Assembly (NCBI GenBank): GCA_036941025.1
Contig: JAYMNP010000001.1
Location: forward strand, 2,812,501-2,876,500
Length of the DNA stretch: 64,000 bases
Direction: 5' to 3'
Origin: Lachnospiraceae bacterium JLR.KK002
GTDB taxonomy: Bacteria > Bacillota > Clostridia > Lachnospirales > Lachnospiraceae
Of this stretch, positions 1-9,112 are shown in pieces. A model generated the notes under the pieces. That model searched no databases. It saw nothing but the letters and a program-made list of their open reading frames with translations, and was not told where the DNA came from. The position numbers and the translations under genes were made by a program. Every line of letters begins with the position of its first letter. The first letter of the stretch is position 1.

Positions 1-153
1 GACGGACGGATTGTGGAAATGGTGGAAATCCCGGATCATCCCTGGTATATTGCCACACAGGCTCATCCGGAATTAAAATCAAGGCCCAACCGGCCCCATC
101 CGCTGTTTAAAGGCTTTGTGGAAGCTGCCATTAAAATGAAACAGCAGCCTTAA
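1..153 (+). CDS. pyrG: CTP synthase, C-terminal end (partial)
   Basis: The first 50 codons are open from the window edge and end at TAA. They encode the end of the glutamine amidotransferase domain of CTP synthase, which makes CTP from UTP, ATP and glutamine. The telling part is the segment [20 protein letters not shown], where the His-Pro-Glu of the class I amidotransferase triad (H and E) is visible. The 5' part lies outside the window. A strong hairpin follows the stop codon. Confidence 0.93.
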   Translation, partial: DGRIVEMVEIPDHPWYIATQAHPELKSRPNRPHPLFKGFVEAAIKMKQQP

Positions 154-174
154 CTCCCGGACTGTATGCTGAAC

Positions 175-216
175 AAAGTGTGCAATCCCCTCAAGATTGA
201 GGGGATTGCACACTTT
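175..216. terminator. Bidirectional hairpin terminator between pyrG and the sulfatase gene
   Basis: A perfect 20-bp inverted repeat (AAAGTGTGCAATCCCCTCAA and its complement) with a 2-nt loop lies between two convergent genes. Stem ends of AAA/TTT give short U-tracts on either strand, so it can stop both transcripts. Confidence 0.8.
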
Positions 217-218
217 GA

Positions 219-276
219 CGCGCCGAGTGCAGTTGCGAAGCAACTAATACCTTTTGCACGAGTGCGCATAATTATT
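219..276. repeat. Degenerate copy of an intergenic repeat family
   Basis: This stretch resembles the repeats at 6696-6835 and 27294-27430: a GCGC-GAG start, a TTGCGAAGCAACTAAT segment and the end GAGTGCGCATAATT. The match is partial and judged by eye. Confidence 0.4.
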
Positions 277-285
277 TTATTTCAT

Positions 286-2403
286 CTATGGCTCCACAAT
301 ATTGAAATATGTTGGGAAGTCTGCGATATTTCCTGTCAGCACCGACACAATATCTTCCTTCCCGCTGACAGACTCTATGGCCTCTTCCATCATCTGCCTG
401 TCATTGTTTGCAATTCCAAGAATTCCGGCTTTTTTCATTTTTATTACCCCATCGGGATTTTCACTCCAGCCCTCCTGAGAATGAAGAAATACACCGTGGT
501 TGATACGAAGCAGATATTGTTCTCCTTCGTCTGTAATCTCCAGATTGATGACCAGATTCAAATCTTCCATTTCTTTTGCGTCCATGCTGATTCCAAGATA
601 GTCAAGCATGGTCTCCGTACTCATTCCGAGAGCTGCGGGCCCTGTTTTTCCCACACTTTTTTCAGGATAGTTTTCTGTGCCGTGACGAAGCTCATAAGCT
701 CCTGTCAGATAAGCATTCCGCCATGCGCCGGACTCTGCCTGATACCCAAGCTGCTCCAGAGCGTCCGCACAGAGATTCCGGGCCTCCTGGTTCTCCGGCT
801 GGTCATAAACCACAGCATTTGTAATCTCTGCCACCCACTGGTATTCTCCTTTTTCAAAATCTTCCCGTGCCATGGCAAGAACCCGCTCCGTATCTCCCAG
901 ATATTCCATCAGTTTCTTTGCATATTCTGATGGAGGCATCTGATTAAGGTGTACCGGATTTGCATCATACCATCCCATATATTTCTGGCAGACTGCTTTT
1001 GCATTATGGGCCAGGGTTCCGTAATACTGACGGGTATACCATACTTTTTCCAGGTCTTCCGGCAGCTCAATCATCTCCGCAATCTCTGCGGAAGTATAGC
1101 CCTGATTAATATACTGCAATGTCTGAGCCGTAATATATTTATATACGGAAGCAGTATTTATCATATATTCTCTGATTACGTCATTTCCCCAGTGGGGCCA
1201 GTTATGGGACTGGAAAATCACCTCTGTCTCATCTCCGAAATATTCCAGAGCTTTCAGAATATACTGGCCCCAGGCATTTCCGTCACGGACTTCCGCGCCC
1301 CGCAGAGTATACAGGTTGTGCATGGTTCCGGTACAGTTTTCCGCCATCCAGAGGGCTTTGTGCTGAGGCAGATATGTATTCATCTCGGCGGGAGATTCCG
1401 TACCTGGCGTAAGCTGAAACACCAGTTCCACCCCGTCCAGCGTCATCTCAAACAGTTCTTCCTTCACTTCAAAGGTGGGAGAATAATAAGAACCGGTTCC
1501 GGAAGAGGGCGTCAGTCCAATGCCTACAGACAGGCTCCCCTTTTCTCCTTTTTCCAGAAAAGTTCCATATTGGAAATCGCTTCTTCTGCGCATGGCATTT
1601 CCCGCAAATACATTTTCCTCCATAACTGCTTTTTCATACCCTTCGGGAACAATCACCAGGGTTTTTCCGGAAGCAATCTGTTCTTCCAGACTGAGCGCAG
1701 AATCTGCCAGGTCTTCCGGGGCCACCACTCCTCCGATTCCTCCATAATGGTCCACATGGGCATGGCTCACCACTACGGCAGTAATATGAGCCTCTCCAAA
1801 TTCCTGTTCCAGAAGTTCCAGGGCAGCCCTGGCTGTCTCCACAGAGGTGGTGCAGTCAAATACAATCCAGCCGCTGTCACTGCGTACAAAGGTAATATTT
1901 GCCACATCGTATCCCCTGACCTGGTAAATCCCCTCTTTTACCTCAAACAGTCCGTATTTCCCGTTTAATTCCGTATTGCGCCACAGACTGGGATTGGCGC
2001 TGTCCGGGGACTTCTCTCTGTCCCTGACAAAATCATAGCAGTCCTGGCTCCAGGCAACGGAGCCGCTGTCTGTTCTGATTTCCAGGGTTTCCGGCGCCCG
2101 CAGCAGCCCCCGCTCTGCAAACTCACGTTCCTGTTCATCTGCAAAATCCAGAACCTGATATACCAGTTCGTTAGCCTGCTTTGTATACTCTGTAGGCTCC
2201 TTTACCTCCGTGCTGCTGCCCGCATCCTGTGCGGCAGCTTCCGTCTGTGTGTCCTGTGCGTCAGTTTCTGTCTGTTCTTCCCTGTTTTCCTCTTCCCGTT
2301 TTGCATGTTCCGTATCCGGCCCGGATTCTGCCGCTGCACAGCCGGCTAACATCACTGCCAGTATCAGGATACTTATTATTTTTACAGGAACATTCTTTTT
2401 CAT
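286..2403 (-). CDS. Alkylsulfatase-like metallo-beta-lactamase lipoprotein
   Basis: The 705-residue product begins with a lipoprotein signal (basic start, hydrophobic run, LAGC lipobox near residue 22), followed by an acidic, Gln/Thr-rich linker. The catalytic domain carries the metal motif SHAHVDHYGGIGG, the HxHxDH signature of metallo-beta-lactamases. The overall order (N-terminal extension, MBL fold, helical dimerisation region, SCP2-like C-terminus) is that of the linear alkylsulfatases (SdsA/BDS1 type), which hydrolyse alkyl sulfate esters outside the cytoplasm. It lies 47 bp downstream of a LuxR-type regulator on the same strand, which probably controls it. That regulator is broken by an IS, so expression may be altered. 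The substrate is inferred from the family only. Confidence 0.82.
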   Translation of the reverse strand: MKKNVPVKIISILILAVMLAGCAAAESGPDTEHAKREEENREEQTETDAQDTQTEAAAQDAGSSTEVKEPTEYTKQANELVYQVLDFADEQEREFAERGLLRAPETLEIRTDSGSVAWSQDCYDFVRDREKSPDSANPSLWRNTELNGKYGLFEVKEGIYQVRGYDVANITFVRSDSGWIVFDCTTSVETARAALELLEQEFGEAHITAVVVSHAHVDHYGGIGGVVAPEDLADSALSLEEQIASGKTLVIVPEGYEKAVMEENVFAGNAMRRRSDFQYGTFLEKGEKGSLSVGIGLTPSSGTGSYYSPTFEVKEELFEMTLDGVELVFQLTPGTESPAEMNTYLPQHKALWMAENCTGTMHNLYTLRGAEVRDGNAWGQYILKALEYFGDETEVIFQSHNWPHWGNDVIREYMINTASVYKYITAQTLQYINQGYTSAEIAEMIELPEDLEKVWYTRQYYGTLAHNAKAVCQKYMGWYDANPVHLNQMPPSEYAKKLMEYLGDTERVLAMAREDFEKGEYQWVAEITNAVVYDQPENQEARNLCADALEQLGYQAESGAWRNAYLTGAYELRHGTENYPEKSVGKTGPAALGMSTETMLDYLGISMDAKEMEDLNLVINLEITDEGEQYLLRINHGVFLHSQEGWSENPDGVIKMKKAGILGIANNDRQMMEEAIESVSGKEDIVSVLTGNIADFPTYFNIVEP

Positions 2404-2450
2404 AATAAATTACTCCTTTTCGCTTTTAAATCAGTCAGGCAATTGCCTGT

Positions 2451-4025
2451 TTAAATCAGCCCCCGGTTCTTCGCCTCGCTGACTGCCGCGGCCTTGCTGC
2501 TGACATTGAGCTTGCGGTAGGTTTCCCTGTTATGGTATTTTACGGTATTGGCTGTGATATCAAGAAGTTCCGCAATCTGATCCGTCCGGTAACCTTCCGC
2601 CTGCAGCCGGAGAATGTTCAGGGCGTTTTCCGACAGTACAATCTCTCCGGTCCTCTTTTCTTTTAAATAGGCAGGATAATACCGCTCCATCCGTTCGCAT
2701 TCACTGATTACCTGCTTCCGGAAACTTTCCTCTTTCCACTGGAATTCCCCGGCCCGAAGCAGTTTCAGAACAACCCCTCCCTCTCTGGAAAAAAGCCTTA
2801 CAAAATGATATTCCTCCGCTCTGGCAATGCATTCCTGCAAAATGGTTTTCCAGTCCTCCTCTCCCATTCGGTATCTGGTGATTGCCAGGAGCAGGGAGGA
2901 CTCCATATCAACATAAATCCGTTTCTGCTTCCGGGCATAGTAAAGCATTCTCTGCAAGAGCCCGTATGCCCTGTCATATTTTCCAAATTCAAGATAACAC
3001 CGTATTTTTGTCAGATAACGGAACCGCTCCAGGGAGCAGAAGTCCTTATTTTCATCGGGCGCTTCCTCCATCCATTCCAGAACCTGGGAAATTTTGCCCT
3101 GATAAAGGCAAATCCGGCAGCGAAATGCAGACAGATTAGGCCGAAACCGGGATACTTCCTGCTCTGCTTTCCAGCCAAACCCTTCGAGAATATCTCTGGC
3201 GTCTTCTCCATGTCCGTTCAGTACCGACTGCCACACAAGAATTCCCACAGCCACAAATGTCAGCTCCATTTTACCGCCGGCCTCCGACTGCATACGCCCT
3301 TTTTCTGCCAGGGACACAATCTTATAACTGTCCAGGCCTTTTTCAAAATAGCTCTCTGCCAGAGCTATGCTTACCAGCCCTTTTCCATAATTTCCAAGAA
3401 CAAATTCCACCAGTTTTCCAATGCTGGCCGCCAGTTCCCTGTCTTTTTTACTCCATTCACAGAAGTCTTTGCCTCCGTTCATCAGGGAAGGCAGATTGGA
3501 TGTTACGGAAAACTCCGGCAATATGACTTTTCCATCTTTCAGCAGGGTACCTGCATGTTTCAGAAGATCCACCATCTGCACCGTCCCCCTGTGGGGCAGT
3601 CCGATATCCAGATACAGCAGCCTGTTTTTCGCCTCCCGTCTGGCACTGCCTTCGTGTTCCCTGGCAAACTTTTCCAGTTTTTCATACCACCGTTCGCTTT
3701 CCTCCGGATTCATCAGTATGGACTGCAGCATACTCATACCCGCTGTCAGCACAGGGCTTGTGGCGATAGATTCTTCCGGCAGCATCAGGTAATACCTGCG
3801 CAGTTCAAAATAATGGCCTGTGGCCGGATTCTGTCTTGCATTGGCCACCAGCAGCCGCAGAATACTCTGCTCATCCCCGCATTTTTCATACATCTGAAGG
3901 GCATTGGGAATGTCTCCGTATATCTCATACATCCGTCCCGCATTATAATAAATTCTGTAGAGCAGTTCCCTGTCATACTTTCGCTCAAGGTAAGCGTGGA
4001 CAGCTCCTTTCAGCACAAAATTATA
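2451..4025 (-). pseudogene. LuxR/MalT-type regulator, 3' part (split by IS)
   Basis: About 520 codons of the C-terminal part of a large ATP-dependent LuxR-family regulator. It has TPR-like helical repeats (DIPNALQMYEKCGD and similar) and ends in a LuxR helix-turn-helix (LSENALNILRLQAEGYRTDQ, then ANTVKYHNRETYRKLNVSSK). The reading frame continues into IS sequence at 4026. The missing N-terminal ATPase half lies at 5782-6568 beyond the element. Joining the flanks across the insertion restores one frame (…YEYNFVLKGAVHAYLE…), so this was one gene of roughly 780 residues. It precedes the alkylsulfatase gene and probably regulated it. An internal start could still make the DNA-binding part, but I see no good ribosome binding site at the junction. 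Confidence 0.85.
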
Positions 4026-5781
4026 TAGGCGTTTGCGAAACGCCAGAACCCACATAAATACGGGATTCTTTTTGTTACAAAATAAAACAACTCCTCACTG
4101 GTTTGTGGTAAAATTGAGATGTCGAGTAACAATCAACCATCCACCAGAAAGGAGTTGTACCTACATGATACCATACAAACAGCTCTCTTTGGCAGATATT
4201 TTTACCGATTGCCAAAATAAATTTGATAATGATAAATATCAGTTCCTTGCACTTCTCGAAAATACCATCAACTTAGATGAAATGGTCCCAGTGTCCTTTA
4301 TTTCTCATTTCCATGCTGCCACTGGCAGGCCCCGTAAGCATCTGCTTTATCCGATGCTCAGGGCTCTGTTATTACAGCTCATCTTCTCAATCCCAACAAC
4401 ATCCCTGCTGATCGTATTCCTGAAATACTCCCAGGAACTGCGGGACTTCTGCGGCTTTGATGTTGTCCCGGATGCCTCTAAATTCACCCGCTTCAAACAG
4501 GAGTTTTTATCGGACTTACAATCCATGTTCGACCATCTTGTTGACTTGACCGAACCGATATGCCATTCTATTGATACACAGAAAGCTTCCATGCTTCTCT
4601 TTGACACCTCCGGCATTGAGGCATGGGTTACAGAAAACAATCCCAAATATGCCAACCGTATCATCAAACAGCTGAAAGCCTTCAAAAAAGCAAAAGGGAT
4701 GGACGATTCCTTTGACCCTTATAAAGCCGCCTACGGCTCCATGCCTTCCCATGCTGCCGCCAGTCCAGCCATTCAGCAGATGTACATTAACGGGCATTTC
4801 TGTTATGCTTATAAATTCGGTATTATTACCAACGGACTCGGCATTGTCCGGGATATTTCCTTTTATAACAAGGACTTTCTTGCGGCTCATCCTGACATCA
4901 TTGTTGGAAAAAAATCTGATTCCCCGGATGAAGATAAGAGTCTTGCCGATTCCAGGGCATTGATTCCCACTTTAAAGGATTTCTTTCGCAAGCATCCGCT
5001 TATCAATCCGAAAACTTTTCTGGGAGACGCCGCATTTGATTCCATTGAAATCTACAAATACCTGTTACAGGAAGCTTCCTTTGAGCAGGCTTACATTCCC
5101 CTCAACGGCAGAATCTCCCTTCCAAAATCCGACTGCCCGCTGAATAAGGACGGCATCCCCTGCTGCCCCAAAGACCCATCCCTTCCAATGAAACGGGAAG
5201 GAAGCAAATCCCATCTCCGCTGCGGACTGCCAACCATGAAGTTTGTATGCCCGAAAATGAAATGGGAGTGGAACAAACTTACAAAGAAATCAAAACGTGT
5301 CTGCCACTGTGAAAATCCCTGTACTGAATCCCCCTGCGGCAGGATGTTTTATATTTATCCCGAGAAAAACCTGCGCGCCTATCCTGGTACGCTTCGTGGT
5401 ACGGCCGAATGGGATTCCACCTATAAGCTCAGGGTAAACGTTGAGAAATCAATCAACCATTTCAAGGACAGCTTCTGTGTTGCCGGACGTAAAACGCAGA
5501 ATGAAAAAACGCTTCATGCTGACCTGCTTCTCGCCGGGATTACCCAGCTTATTACTGTAATGGTGGCTGATAAACTGCACAGGCATGAATATATCCGCAG
5601 TTTAAAACCTCTGATTGCATAACCTTACATACCGCATACCATTTCACGGGCAGATATCCTTATCTGCTTTGTTTTCATGTCTTAAAATCCTTGTTATCCA
5701 CATCCACCTCCTGTAAGTCCGGCTCAACCGGGCCTTTGCCCTATTGGAATCAAGATTTTGAACTTGTTTCGCAATTACCTA
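4026..5781 (+). mobile_element. Complete IS element (IS1182/IS5-like DDE family)
   Basis: An insertion of about 1,756 bp disrupts the LuxR-type regulator. Its ends are imperfect inverted repeats (TAGGcgtTTGCGAAAC at the left, TAGGtaaTTGCGAAAC reading inward from the right). It is flanked by a direct duplication CAAAATTATA at 4016-4025 and 5782-5791; the exact limit is ambiguous by 1-2 nt. It encodes one transposase. A second, 5'-truncated copy lies at 31155-32074, so the element has been active in this genome. Confidence 0.88.
4165..5622 (+). CDS. Transposase (DDE, DUF772-type N-terminus)
   Basis: A 485-residue transposase. I choose the ATG at 4165 (protein start MIPYKQLSLADIF) because GGAG lies just upstream; a longer frame from 4033 would begin in the terminal repeat region. 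The N-terminal part resembles the DUF772 transposase domain. The DDE core carries LLFDTSGIEAW and FLGDAAFDSIEIYKYL, and the end of the protein has a cysteine cluster (CENPCTESPCGR) before VNVEKSINHFKDSFCVAGRK. Compared with the truncated copy at 31314-32074, only a few substitutions are visible (for example FEQAY/FEKAY and WNKLTKK/YDKSTGK). Confidence 0.88.
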   Translation: MIPYKQLSLADIFTDCQNKFDNDKYQFLALLENTINLDEMVPVSFISHFHAATGRPRKHLLYPMLRALLLQLIFSIPTTSLLIVFLKYSQELRDFCGFDVVPDASKFTRFKQEFLSDLQSMFDHLVDLTEPICHSIDTQKASMLLFDTSGIEAWVTENNPKYANRIIKQLKAFKKAKGMDDSFDPYKAAYGSMPSHAAASPAIQQMYINGHFCYAYKFGIITNGLGIVRDISFYNKDFLAAHPDIIVGKKSDSPDEDKSLADSRALIPTLKDFFRKHPLINPKTFLGDAAFDSIEIYKYLLQEASFEQAYIPLNGRISLPKSDCPLNKDGIPCCPKDPSLPMKREGSKSHLRCGLPTMKFVCPKMKWEWNKLTKKSKRVCHCENPCTESPCGRMFYIYPEKNLRAYPGTLRGTAEWDSTYKLRVNVEKSINHFKDSFCVAGRKTQNEKTLHADLLLAGITQLITVMVADKLHRHEYIRSLKPLIA

Positions 5782-6568
5782 CAAAATTATATTCGTACAT
5801 CCCATCTTTTTCTTTTAAAAAATTCCCGGTTTCCAGAGCCTTTTTCAGAAGTTCCTGTACGTTTCCTCTCCCTGTGGCCATATGGGCCATCCCGGCGTCA
5901 AACTGCTCCACCACGGACATTTCCACCAGAAATTCCCGCAGCTCTGTCTCCCACCGCTCGATAATGCAGGGGAAAAAATTCCACATATCGCCCACCGCCT
6001 GTTTTACATCGCCGCCGGCCATCGCCGCAAAACGCAGGAACAGCGGATTCCCACCGGCTGCTTTCCAGATACGGTCTGCTTTCTCCGGAGACAGATTTAA
6101 CTTCCAGTTTTTTAAATAGGCATCCTGCCCCTGCCGGTCAAGCTGTAAATCTTCCTCCTCAATCACAAGAAAAGGTTGCTCCATATGAAAAGGCATCAGC
6201 CACTGGGGAAGCCTGCATCTGGAAATGAGAATCAGCCATATATCCTGGCGCTTCAGCAGAAGGCTCAGTTTTTCTGCATACAGCTCTCTCTGCCTCTCTC
6301 CTGAAATTTCATGCAAATCATCCAGAACTGCCACATGTTTTCTGCCGTCTTTCGGAATTTCTATCTGATCCGCTCCCGCCTCCCTGGCCGAATAATAGTC
6401 GTAGCTTTTTCGGCTGAGCATATGTTTTACCAGAGACGTCTTACCGTTTCCGGTCATTCCATACAGATAAACATTCTGCTGCAGTTCCTGCGCCAGTTTG
6501 AATTTCTTCCTGCCCCGTTCCGGACAGACATACCTTTCATCCATACTGTTTCCTTTTTCCACTTTCAT
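5782..6568 (-). pseudogene. LuxR/MalT-type regulator, 5' part (split by IS)
   Basis: The N-terminal 260 or so codons of the regulator continued at 2451-4025. A P-loop (YGMTGNGKTSLVK, near residues 36-48) and a Walker B-like segment (HVAVLDDLHEI) define a STAND/NACHT-type ATPase half, followed by a GGNPLFLRFAA sensor-like segment. The frame runs into the IS at DGMYEYNF and then ends in element sequence (VGNCETSSKS, stop). The start MKVEKGNSMDERYV is at 6568. Confidence 0.85.
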
Positions 6569-6695
6569 TTTGCATTCACCCTTCCCCTGCTGTCAGGCAG
6601 AACCGGTAAAATAGCTGTCCAGCTACATTTTATCTGATATTTTTTTGAATTGGAACTGCCCGCACGGGTAGTTGTTCCTGCGGAGCGCAGATCTG

Positions 6696-6835
6696 GACAC
6701 TTTGCCGCGCGCGAGCGGATTGCCTGGCAATAAATTTCCTCTCCGCGAGCTGCGCATCCCGCCCGAAGGGCTTTCTCTTATAGGAAATCCATATACTTTA
6801 GTACTTCACAGTATCATTGTATTTCCTGTAAGATG
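6696..6835. repeat. Dispersed intergenic repeat, copy 1
   Basis: This shares an extended pattern with 27294-27430: GCGCGAGCGGATTGC, AATAAA, CTCCGCGAGCTGCGCAT, then TTCTCTTATAGGAAAT, CATATACTTTA and TTCACAGTA. CTTATAGGAAAT and ATTTCCTGTAAG form an 11/12 inverted repeat. There is no ORF. The gap 6569-6938 contains only this repeat and the following terminator. Confidence 0.65.
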
Positions 6836-6840
6836 AAAAT

Positions 6841-6870
6841 AAAAAGAATCTCCAGAGCGAGATTCTTTTT
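6841..6870. terminator. Hairpin terminator
   Basis: AAAAAGAATCTC and GAGATTCTTTTT form a perfect 12-bp stem around CAGAGC, giving U-runs on both strands. It ends the leftward PIN-like remnant and separates it from the regulator gene. Confidence 0.75.
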
Positions 6871-7325
6871 ATTTTCTGCTGTTTTCTGTTATTTTACACA
6901 CTTTAACGCCAATGGCGTCACAAATTGGCTGAAACTCCTTAAGATTGGTAGTGCAAACTGTTTTCTGTTGTTTCCAGAGCTTCCAGTGCAATAATACAGT
7001 CACCCACTGTTTTACAGATATTGCCTTTCATTGGTTCCTGATTCTCAGACAATTTCGTAATCGCAGTTCTTATCTGCTTCGGCAGATTTTTCTCATCCTT
7101 TAACCTGCTGAATTTCTCCCTGTGCTTTTCAGAAAATTCACAGGAACGACAGAAATCATCTGTCTTGCGACAATTTACATCCGGCAATTCTGCCCGATCA
7201 TCCCGAAAACAAACTTTCGCTTTTGCCCGGTGACACTCCGTCTCATCTAAAAGTTCTTTTTCTATGCCATATAAAAATCTGCGTTCCTTCCAAACACACT
7301 CACTCCTCAACCGGAAATATTTCAA
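6869..7325 (-). pseudogene. Degraded gene with PIN-like C-terminus (frameshift)
   Basis: The main frame (6939-7325, TTG start) encodes about 128 residues with clustered cysteines (CRKTDDFCRSC) and ends TVGDCIIALEALETTEN. Just after the stop, another frame continues as KEFQPICDAIGVKVCKIT and stops at 6869, which suggests an indel near 6938. A GDxxIALEA segment followed by a short tail is how PIN-type nuclease domains and their relatives end, but the N-terminus does not look like a standard PIN domain. I treat it as a decaying gene of unknown function. Confidence 0.45.
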
Positions 7326-7413
7326 GATTATTCAGATACAGTCTTTCATCCAGTTCGAAATATTCTTCTTCATCAACGAAAAATTTCTGACTTTTCTCCA
7401 ACATTTCCATCAT
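7300..7413 (-). CDS. Small hypothetical ORF upstream of the PIN-like remnant
   Basis: A 37-codon acidic ORF (starts MMEMLEKSQKFF, ends LNNLEIFPVEE) overlaps the start of the next frame. The reading frame is open further upstream (GNYTRGKFNDAQIGL) but without a start codon, so it may be the remnant of a slightly larger partner gene. The acidic character and the overlap would suit a toxin-antitoxin or accessory partner, but this is only inference. Confidence 0.3.
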   Translation of the reverse strand: MMEMLEKSQKFFVDEEEYFELDERLYLNNLEIFPVEE

Positions 7414-7494
7414 CAGCCCAATCTGGGCATCATTAAATTTCCCCCTGGTATAATTACCTCAGCATTTCATTAATCTCTGCACCAGCCGGCGCCG

Positions 7495-8145
7495 CTATCC
7501 GTATACTGCCTCCCCCAGTTCCCTCAAACTCCCGTACACGCCCGCACAGGGATATTTTTCCAGTTCTTCCCTGGTTGTGGTTCCCGTAGTGACTCCTGCA
7601 AAATCCACCCCGGCAGCCTCCGCTGTCCTGGCGTCCACCAGACTGTCCCCCACGTACAGCACCTGTTCCGGCGGCAGATTCCAGGCAGCAAGGGTCATAA
7701 GCAGTCCCTCCGGGTCCGGTCTGACAGCGCTCACATCCTCTCCGCCCACAATCATGTCAATATATTCTGACCCATGACACTTATCCAGAATTGCGTCAAT
7801 CTGACAGTGGTATTTTGCTGTGACGATTCCCGTCCGGATGTTCCTGTCTCTCAGAGAACGGAGCAAATCCAGGGCGTCCGGATACAGATTCGTATAGGCT
7901 ACCATGACCAGATCCGCCATATCCCGGAAATAAATTTCAAACAGTACTGCTTTTGCTTCTTCCTGATCCCCGGTGAGCTCCCGGTAAATATCTTTCATGG
8001 AAAGCCCGGCTGTTCTCCGAACTGCTTCCCGTTCGGCCAGAGGAATGCCCAGGCTTCCCAGTCCATGATTGACACATGACAACATTCCCTCTGTGGAGTC
8101 TCCCAGCGTATAGTCAAAATCAAAAACAACTGCCTGATATTTCAT
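7495..8145 (-). CDS. HAD-family hydrolase (phosphoglycolate phosphatase-like)
   Basis: The 216-residue product has the HAD motifs in order: motif I VFDFDYTLGDS near residues 8-18 (nucleophile Asp in DFDYT), a helical cap, motif II TAKYH, and motif IV YVGDSLVDARTAEAAGV near residue 165. Length and motifs fit the Gph/PgmB-like subfamily that removes phosphate from small metabolites; the substrate cannot be told from sequence. It follows the C39 peptidase gene on the same strand after about 30 bp. Confidence 0.88.
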   Translation of the reverse strand: MKYQAVVFDFDYTLGDSTEGMLSCVNHGLGSLGIPLAEREAVRRTAGLSMKDIYRELTGDQEEAKAVLFEIYFRDMADLVMVAYTNLYPDALDLLRSLRDRNIRTGIVTAKYHCQIDAILDKCHGSEYIDMIVGGEDVSAVRPDPEGLLMTLAAWNLPPEQVLYVGDSLVDARTAEAAGVDFAGVTTGTTTREELEKYPCAGVYGSLRELGEAVYG

Positions 8146-8175
8146 ACTTCTCTTTCCTTTCCTGTGTTCAGCGGT

Positions 8176-8967
8176 TTACATAATATTCCACAAACACTTA
8201 ATCTGAGGGCTTAAGGTATCAAAATCCCATTGTTTTTCACTGTTTTCCCTGCTGTTTGGGTCATTGACATAAAACCCGTTGTCATCATAGCTTCGCAAAA
8301 GTATAAAATGACCGGTGGTGGTAAAGTCACCGGGACGCATACTGCAGATTACCAGGCCTCCCTGGTCCAGAGCCTGCTTTATCTGCGTCTCCCCAAGAGG
8401 AAGTTCCCTGCCTGACAGCCCCAGTTCCCCGGCGCCTCTGATAAAGAAATCCCAGCCTGTCCCTGCCTCCGTATAAAATCCGCTGTCATATGCATACGCC
8501 GCCATTTTCCGGGGATTCATGGCAGTATCTCCGGTCAGATACAGGTAAGCCATGGTCATGCAGGTGGGGCCGCAGCCTGCCACCCCAACCATCTCCTGTC
8601 CGTAACTGTCGTATCCCCAGCGCCTGTCCCACTGCATCAGCAGAGGAACCTGTCCCGGCTGATAATCTGAGGTCAGATCTATCTCTTTTCCAAGATAATC
8701 CGCCCGGCTGGGATAACCTGCCACAAAATCGGCTGTTTCCGGATTATGCTCCAGCATTTCCTCCAGTTCCTGGGGATAATCCTCCCCCTTTTCTTTCAGG
8801 CTCTGCAAACAACGTTCTGCCTCTGCGGCCCCGGAGCCCTGCTGCCGGATACGCCCCGCAGCCGGAAGAACCGCCGCAAGAATCAGGAACATCCCCATTC
8901 CTGCTGCCATGCGTCTTATTTTCCTGCGTCTTCGTTCTCTCCGGCGTTTTGCATTTCCCTGTCTCAT
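8176..8967 (-). CDS. C39-family peptidase, membrane-anchored or secreted
   Basis: A 263-residue product with a very basic N-terminus (RRRERRRRKIRR) followed by one hydrophobic segment (residues 20-38), so it is exported or anchored with the domain outside. The papain-like fold is marked by GVAGCGPTCMTMAYL (likely catalytic Cys132), TGHFILL (His220) and YVNDPNS (Asp236), the pattern of C39-like cysteine peptidases. Bacteriocin-processing C39 domains are fused to ABC transporters, and this one is not, so a cell-wall or extracellular role is more likely. It is downstream of the two-component system. Confidence 0.82.
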   Translation of the reverse strand: MRQGNAKRRRERRRRKIRRMAAGMGMFLILAAVLPAAGRIRQQGSGAAEAERCLQSLKEKGEDYPQELEEMLEHNPETADFVAGYPSRADYLGKEIDLTSDYQPGQVPLLMQWDRRWGYDSYGQEMVGVAGCGPTCMTMAYLYLTGDTAMNPRKMAAYAYDSGFYTEAGTGWDFFIRGAGELGLSGRELPLGETQIKQALDQGGLVICSMRPGDFTTTGHFILLRSYDDNGFYVNDPNSRENSEKQWDFDTLSPQIKCLWNIM

Positions 8968-9112
8968 ATTAACTCCTTTCTCACGCTCATTTTCCTGTTC
9001 TGTACAGGATTATTATAAAAAAAGGAGTTTGGCAAATCTCACGTTTTTTCTCGCAAAATTTTTAAGAAATTATGAAGATTTGCACTGTGATTCGGAATTA
9101 TTATGCTTTTAT

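Noticed and set aside
166..930. 254-residue plus-strand ORF
   Set aside because: It lies opposite the well-supported alkylsulfatase gene and crosses the terminator hairpin.
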